DNA of 10,994 bases from an uncultured bacterium (GTDB lineage Bacteria; Bacteroidota; Bacteroidia; CAILMK01). Under the pieces are notes generated by a model. The model saw only the letters and a program-made list of their open reading frames with translations. It had not been told where the DNA came from and made no database searches. A program made the position numbers and the translations under genes. The stretch spans positions 1 through 10,994 of the forward strand of contig CAILMK010000193.1 in the NCBI GenBank assembly GCA_903835275.1. Direction: 5' to 3'. How positions within the stretch are numbered: position 1 is the first letter of the stretch; every line of letters begins with the position of its first letter. Below, one piece after another: positions 6,982 through 10,994 of this stretch.

Positions 6982-7491
6982 ATGAAAATGAAATCTGCAA
7001 TCAGTATATTTAGTCTTTTGCTCGTAACTTTTTCTGCCATAGCACAAATGCCTCAACCCGGGAAACGTCCTGTCCGGGTATCCGGTAGTTCACTAAAACG
7101 GACTGTTGCCTGCAGGGAGTTTAATAAAGATGGAGAGAATGGACGCGCCTATTCCAAGCCTAACAAGGCTGACACACTTACTGTATTACCAAAAAATTTC
7201 CCTACCGCTCCTTACGGTGCTACCACATGCGGTTGTTATAAAGAGGATTTCGTTGCTTATTACTTAACTCCCCAGAGACCGATGGAAATATTTGACTATT
7301 ATTCCAAAAAGCTACAGTTGCAAGGTTATGTTGTTGGTGGAATAGAAGGAACCAGTAATCCAGACGATTTCCAACTCAGGTTCAAGAACCACGATGGCCA
7401 GGGGTATATTTATGCCTATGGTGATAAATATGCTTACAAGATTTTCTATGAGGCTGTAGGCAGATCTTGTAACTGTCCGGGTAAGAGGTAA
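6982..7491 (+). CDS. Small exported protein of unknown function, cysteine-containing
   Basis: A 169-residue protein that I do not recognise. The ATG at 6982 (with a second Met two codons later) opens a clear signal peptide: KMK, a hydrophobic core at 6-20, and probable cleavage around AIA-Q (19-22). The mature protein should be periplasmic or exported; there is no lipobox Cys at the cleavage site and no T9SS sorting domain. It has five cysteines: C44, the pair C83/C85 (CGC) and the pair C163/C165 (CNC) close to the C terminus. The two C-x-C pairs could form disulfides or bind metal, which is inference. The segment PMEIFDYYSKKLQLQGYVV (100-118) resembles helices of small alpha/beta domains seen in secreted proteins with a DYY...L...G pattern, and is followed by an aromatic, tyrosine-rich strand region (141-156). 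It is convergent with the cytochrome gene, with only 5 bases between the stops. Confidence 0.82.
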   Translation: MKMKSAISIFSLLLVTFSAIAQMPQPGKRPVRVSGSSLKRTVACREFNKDGENGRAYSKPNKADTLTVLPKNFPTAPYGATTCGCYKEDFVAYYLTPQRPMEIFDYYSKKLQLQGYVVGGIEGTSNPDDFQLRFKNHDGQGYIYAYGDKYAYKIFYEAVGRSCNCPGKR

Positions 7492-7496
7492 GCTTG

Positions 7497-8456
7497 TTAT
7501 TCCGTCAATTCCCTGTTAACCTTGTTTTTAATTTCCGGGACTGTTTTCAAATATGCAAATATGGACGATGTCTCTTCATCAGACAGCAAAGTCCACGGAT
7601 CCATTGGATACCGTGTAGTACCATGAGGTGTGATGCCGCTTTTTACAGCATTCCTGAATTGGTCTTCCGTCCAGTTACCTATGCCGGTTTCCTTATCCAT
7701 TGTTATATTCGCTGAGTGGATAACCTTTCCTTCCCTGGTAAGAAGTCCATTGCCCCCACCAAAAAATCCTTCTGATTTTTCGGGATTAATAATATCATTC
7801 TTTGCAAAATCCTTTGAATGGCATTGGTAGCATTCGTATTTGCCGGTGGTAAGATATTTTCCGAAAGCAAGCTTATCATTTTTATCGGGCTCAGGAATTG
7901 CCTTTTCAGGATAAGGAATTGGTTTGAACGCTACGAAGCATAAAAACTTGGTCATCCATGAAGGCTTGCATTCCACATTCGGGGAATTGGAAGCCTGTAC
8001 CCATGGATCATCACTGCGCAAATAAGCCACTACCGATTTGATATCTTCATCACTCAGGTGGACGAACTTGGGCATATATATAGGTGTAAAGCGTCCGTCA
8101 ATCCTGATGCCCGTTCTAAGCAAATAAAGGATTTGCCCATCCGTCCATTTACCAATACCATTTGTCTTGTCATTAGTAATATTCCTGGAATGGATTTCTC
8201 CAAAAATAGTTGGGACATCTGCAACCAGTTGTCCGGAGAGTTTTCCAGTCGCAGGATCCAGGTGGCATTTGCTGCAAAGCAGGCTCACCATCTTTTTGCC
8301 GTTGGCAACCCTTTCAGGGGTTATTTCTATTTTACCACCGGGGTCTTTTGCCTCATAAGAGGGAATGCCTCTTAGTGCAATAAAAATAAAAAATCCGATT
8401 CCAAATAAGACAACGAGCCCTACCAGCGAGCCAAGAATAATAAATACTTTTTTCAT
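7497..8456 (-). CDS. Membrane-anchored dihaem cytochrome c
   Basis: A 319-residue electron-transfer protein with two class I cytochrome c domains. Residues 4-27 form an uncleaved N-terminal membrane helix, with the rest predicted to face the periplasm. Haem-binding CxxCH motifs are CSKCH (61-65) and CYQCH (209-213). Likely axial methionines are M128 in PIYMPKF and M285 in TRYPMDPW, each followed by an LSDE...AYL helix. The two halves look duplicated: each carries NIT-x-DK-x-x-GIG-x-WT (92-105 and 250-263). This resembles the cytochrome subunits of periplasmic dehydrogenases and other quinol or alcohol oxidation systems, but no partner enzyme is encoded nearby, so its donor and acceptor are unknown. 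A -7-like TAATTTAG (one mismatch) lies about 22 bases upstream of the ATG on the minus strand, so the gene is probably transcribed on its own; the MBOAT gene upstream ends 94 bases away. Confidence 0.92.
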   Translation of the reverse strand: MKKVFIILGSLVGLVVLFGIGFFIFIALRGIPSYEAKDPGGKIEITPERVANGKKMVSLLCSKCHLDPATGKLSGQLVADVPTIFGEIHSRNITNDKTNGIGKWTDGQILYLLRTGIRIDGRFTPIYMPKFVHLSDEDIKSVVAYLRSDDPWVQASNSPNVECKPSWMTKFLCFVAFKPIPYPEKAIPEPDKNDKLAFGKYLTTGKYECYQCHSKDFAKNDIINPEKSEGFFGGGNGLLTREGKVIHSANITMDKETGIGNWTEDQFRNAVKSGITPHGTTRYPMDPWTLLSDEETSSIFAYLKTVPEIKNKVNRELTE

Positions 8457-8550
8457 ACATTTGGGTGTTTTGCACGGCTAAATTAATAAAAAAAATAAAA
8501 AACGCGTTTTATGGAATAATTATTTTTAGGGAAATATAAATCGAACCCGG

Positions 8551-10029
8551 CTAAAACTGGAAATAAATGAAAGGCATCACGCCTTGGGGCTCTATCTGGA
8601 ATATCAACTGAATTACGAATAACAATAAAATGGTTTTCAGAAGAAAGTGCATTTTCCCTGTTTGGATGCGCGTGTTTAGTTTTATTTTTTCGGGAATGAA
8701 TTGAATGGCATAGCCTAGGACTAACAACACACATAATAAACTCCTTGCCTTGATGAACGGAATAAAATAATTCCAGTCCATCTGTGTGAAAATGATTTTT
8801 ATGCTCAACACTGCATCTGCGAATGTAGCCGCGCGGAAAAATATCCACAGGAACGCCACAAAATGAAAGGTTAGTGCCCATGAAAAAATAGTCCATACTG
8901 TTGAAGAAAAGAATTTTGATTGCTGAGGTTTTACAAAACGCAACCAGAGTTTATGTATAGCTAAACCTAAACCATGGACTCCTCCCCACAATACAAATTT
9001 CCAACTGGGGCCGTGCCAGAAACCGCCGATGAGCATGGTGATCATGAGGAATAGATATTGGTTTAATTCGCCCTTTCTGTTTCCTCCCAAGGGAATGTAA
9101 ATATAATCGCGGAGCCAGGTGGAAAGTGAAATATGCCACCTGCGCCAAAACTCAGTGATGTTTTTTGAAATGTGAGGAGTATTAAAATTATCTCCCAGCT
9201 GGAAGCCCATACATTTTGCAATACCTATTGCCATATCGGAATATCCTGAAAAATCGCAATAGATCTGCAAGGCGTATACGTACATGGCAATTAGATTTTC
9301 AAAACCTGAATATCCACCCGGATTTCCATAAACAATATCTGCATATTGGCTTATGTAATTTGCGAAAATTGCTTTCTTAATAAGCCCCTTGATGATGAGA
9401 TAAAATCCCTCACCCATATCCTGACGGTCTATTACTAGTGTTTCCCGAATCTGCGGAAGGAAATCACGGGCACGCACTATCGGACCAGCCACCAGATGTG
9501 GGAAAAATGACATGTAAAACGCGTAATCCAGCAGGCTTTTTGTCGGCGCTAATTTTCCTTTGTAAACATCTATGATATAACTCAGCGTCTGGAAGGTATA
9601 AAATGAAATTCCAATAGGAAGGAATAAATGCAGGGCGGCGTAATTACTCTTCGTAATGAAGTTGTAATTTTCAATAAAAAAATCCGTGTATTTGAAATAG
9701 CAAAGCAATCCTACATTGGCGCAAACGGATATAACAAGCCAGAATGTTTTTCGCCCTTTTGTTTTACTGCCATAAATTAAAAACGCGACAAAATAATCTA
9801 TCAGGATAGAAAGAACAAGGATACACAAATACCATCCGCTTGCTTTATAATAAAAGAAAAGGCTGAAGGCTATAACATATAGGGTGCGTGATAATTTATT
9901 CTTGTACAGGAATGCATAGATTGTTAAAAAAACTGTGAACAAAACAAGAAACTGTCCTCCGTTGAAAAGCATCGGATTTAATTCCTTGTATTGGAAAAGT
10001 TTTAATAAGTTATCTATGAACGGATGCAA
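8551..10029 (-). CDS. MBOAT family O-acyltransferase (AlgI/DltB-like)
   Basis: A 492-residue polytopic inner-membrane protein of the membrane-bound O-acyltransferase family. Characteristic blocks are GISFYTFQTLSYIIDVY (140-156), FFPHLVAGPIVR (175-186), CDFSGYSDMAIG (258-269), FWRRWHISLSTWLRDYIYIPLGG (294-316, with H299), and GGFWHGPSWKFVLWGGVHG (335-353), whose H339 matches the conserved MBOAT catalytic histidine. Family members move an acyl group, usually acetyl, from the cytoplasmic side to a periplasmic carrier or polysaccharide. The start is probably TTG at 10029, 4 bases after the stop of the SGNH-like gene, because the N-terminal IDNLLKLFQYKELNPMLFN resembles longer Bacteroidota homologues; the alternative is ATG at 9972 (MLFNGG). 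With the upstream SGNH-like protein it forms a two-part acyl-transfer module like AlgI with AlgJ/AlgX or PatA with PatB. The acceptor glycan cannot be told from the sequence. Confidence 0.94.
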   Translation of the reverse strand: MHPFIDNLLKLFQYKELNPMLFNGGQFLVLFTVFLTIYAFLYKNKLSRTLYVIAFSLFFYYKASGWYLCILVLSILIDYFVAFLIYGSKTKGRKTFWLVISVCANVGLLCYFKYTDFFIENYNFITKSNYAALHLFLPIGISFYTFQTLSYIIDVYKGKLAPTKSLLDYAFYMSFFPHLVAGPIVRARDFLPQIRETLVIDRQDMGEGFYLIIKGLIKKAIFANYISQYADIVYGNPGGYSGFENLIAMYVYALQIYCDFSGYSDMAIGIAKCMGFQLGDNFNTPHISKNITEFWRRWHISLSTWLRDYIYIPLGGNRKGELNQYLFLMITMLIGGFWHGPSWKFVLWGGVHGLGLAIHKLWLRFVKPQQSKFFSSTVWTIFSWALTFHFVAFLWIFFRAATFADAVLSIKIIFTQMDWNYFIPFIKARSLLCVLLVLGYAIQFIPEKIKLNTRIQTGKMHFLLKTILLLFVIQLIFQIEPQGVMPFIYFQF

Positions 10030-10033
10030 CTGA

Positions 10034-10963
10034 TTATTCGGGTTTGGATGTTAATGCCGCTTGTTTTGCAGGGGATGTTTTCAATTTTCTTTTTCTTATA
10101 TGTGGCTTGACAGCAATGGCTTTTTTCAAGGTGTCATTTGCGTTGTGTCCTGTCGTATCACTATTTCTCACAATCGGTGGAAGCATTTTACCCGAGCTAT
10201 CATAAGGTCGTTTCAATAAGATCGGGTATCTGCTCTTTGCCATGATCCAGTCGGAAATACTATCCGCCCATTTATAACATTGCTCCGCCTTGGGGTGAAC
10301 GCCGTCTCTTTTTCTCAGGAAGTGCATATACTTGGAAACAAAAAAACGGTCTTTACCTACATTGCGCATGATGAGATCGTTTATCCCATTGTCTTTTTTA
10401 GGATTCGGCGGACCTACCCATATAAATTTTGAATTACCTAACTGAGCGACAATATTTTTAACGAATGGTTCGCGTTCATCAATATTGCGAATGAATAACT
10501 CATTGGAACCGATGGAAACAATTACATACGTAGGTTTGTATATGGCAATCAGTTTTTTCAAGGTATCCTTTGCGCCCCAATCCAATAAGCGGGAGCCATA
10601 CCAGATTTTTGCAGTGATGGTATGCCCGTTGTATTTGCCATACTTTCTGAACGGAAACATCAAGCCTTCTATCATGCTTTCCCCAACCATGAGAATGCGT
10701 TGCGGCGTACTATCCATGACACGCGGAGGCTCAATAAATTTTTTATGTGAGGAATCTTTAACAGCAATTTTTCCCGCAACGGTACTGTCCGGAATTTTTG
10801 CAGGCGTTTTTATTTCTTCTGTTAGAAATTGTTTTATGGGTGCTTTCTTAATGTCAAGAGAAAGGATGGAGAAATTTGCTTCCGAAAAAGATTGAATACT
10901 CAACACAGTAAGTGTAAGTATCAGCATGAGAGCTACCTCTAATATCGGATTTCTAAGTTTCAT
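10034..10963 (-). CDS. Membrane-anchored SGNH-hydrolase-like protein, partner of the MBOAT acyltransferase
   Basis: A 309-residue protein with an N-terminal hydrophobic segment (about 8-23; anchor or signal peptide), a linker to about residue 87, an SGNH-fold domain (88-245) and a basic, Lys/Pro-rich tail (250-309). SGNH blocks are visible: block I MVGESMIEG with S96 as the presumed nucleophile, WYGS (G123) as a possible block II Gly, IGSNE with N154 as block III, and DGVHP with D220 and H223 as block V. The usual GDS of block I is GES here. Overall it resembles the DUF459/GDSL-type esterase group. In O-acetylation systems such proteins act in the periplasm to transfer the acyl group delivered by MBOAT. 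The MBOAT gene follows at 4 bases, so they are surely cotranscribed. Its ATG at 10963 overlaps a possible stop of an upstream gene in an ATGA arrangement. Catalysis as transferase rather than esterase is inferred from context. Confidence 0.85.
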   Translation of the reverse strand: MKLRNPILEVALMLILTLTVLSIQSFSEANFSILSLDIKKAPIKQFLTEEIKTPAKIPDSTVAGKIAVKDSSHKKFIEPPRVMDSTPQRILMVGESMIEGLMFPFRKYGKYNGHTITAKIWYGSRLLDWGAKDTLKKLIAIYKPTYVIVSIGSNELFIRNIDEREPFVKNIVAQLGNSKFIWVGPPNPKKDNGINDLIMRNVGKDRFFVSKYMHFLRKRDGVHPKAEQCYKWADSISDWIMAKSRYPILLKRPYDSSGKMLPPIVRNSDTTGHNANDTLKKAIAVKPHIRKRKLKTSPAKQAALTSKPE

Positions 10964-10994
10964 TTCAAATGCTGTTTGAACATCCAGTCAGGAA
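10960..10994 (-). CDS. Possible C-terminal end of an upstream operon gene (cut by window)
   Basis: On the minus strand, the bases entering from the right edge can be read as PDWMFKQHLK followed by TGA at 10962-10960, which overlaps the ATG of the SGNH-like gene as ATGA, a common operon junction. Another frame reads FLTGCSNSI and stops at 10967-10965, so the choice of frame is uncertain. Too little is present to name a family. Confidence 0.35.
   Translation of the reverse strand, partial: PDWMFKQHLK

Noticed and set aside
8499..8510. 12-base palindrome AAAACGCGTTTT between the cytochrome and MBOAT genes
   Set aside because: Self-complementary but loopless, and set in A-rich sequence downstream of the MBOAT stop. 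It may be chance; no operator family was recognised.
8483..8896. 137-codon minus-strand frame overlapping the MBOAT 3' end
   Set aside because: Alternative frame within the MBOAT gene; the MBOAT frame carries the conserved family sequence.
10964..10980. Inverted repeat TTCAAA-TGCTG-TTTGAA just upstream of the SGNH-like gene
   Set aside because: Short 6-bp A+T-rich arms, probably inside the coding end of the preceding gene; weak evidence for an operator.
1..10994. tRNA, rRNA, CRISPR array, transposase or integrase genes
   Set aside because: Looked for but not seen: no regular spacer repeats, no transposase-like translation in the main reading frames, no recognisable cloverleaf.

Overview
The window reads as chromosomal DNA from a member of the phylum Bacteroidota (class or genus not resolvable by eye). 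Two predicted secreted proteins end in type A sorting domains of the type IX secretion system (T9SS), a system confined to this phylum. Start codons lack clear Shine-Dalgarno sequences. At least one good match to the Bacteroidota -7 promoter motif TAnnTTTG is present, and a membrane protein resembles DUF6427, a Bacteroidota family. No rRNA, tRNA, CRISPR array, insertion sequence or phage gene was seen.

Layout, left to right: (1) the C-terminal part of the ATP-dependent helicase HrpB, running in from the left edge on the plus strand; (2) a short tandem repeat, then a small A+T-rich gene for a T9SS-exported protein; (3) a polytopic membrane protein, DUF6427-like, probably starting at TTG; (4) a minus-strand pair in which a large T9SS-exported Asp-box beta-propeller protein is followed by a short-chain dehydrogenase-like protein with a 1-base TAATG stop/start overlap; (5) a 451-base divergent intergenic region with a promoter motif and a perfect hairpin; (6) a small secreted cysteine-containing protein of unknown function; (7) a membrane-anchored dihaem cytochrome c, convergent with it; (8) a minus-strand operon at the right edge: the tail of an unidentified gene, a periplasmic SGNH-hydrolase-like protein and an MBOAT O-acyltransferase.

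The most coherent functional unit is the SGNH/MBOAT pair. By analogy with AlgI/AlgJ/AlgX and PatA/PatB, the MBOAT protein would pass an acyl group across the inner membrane and the SGNH protein would place it on a periplasmic or exported polysaccharide; the acceptor is unknown. The other genes appear to be independent units: RNA helicase, exported proteins, electron transfer. I did not find a clearly new multi-gene system. The points most worth a second look are the acyl-transfer operon, the SDR-like protein without its catalytic Tyr/Lys but tied to an exported propeller protein, the hairpin between divergent genes, and the sharp base-composition change after hrpB.
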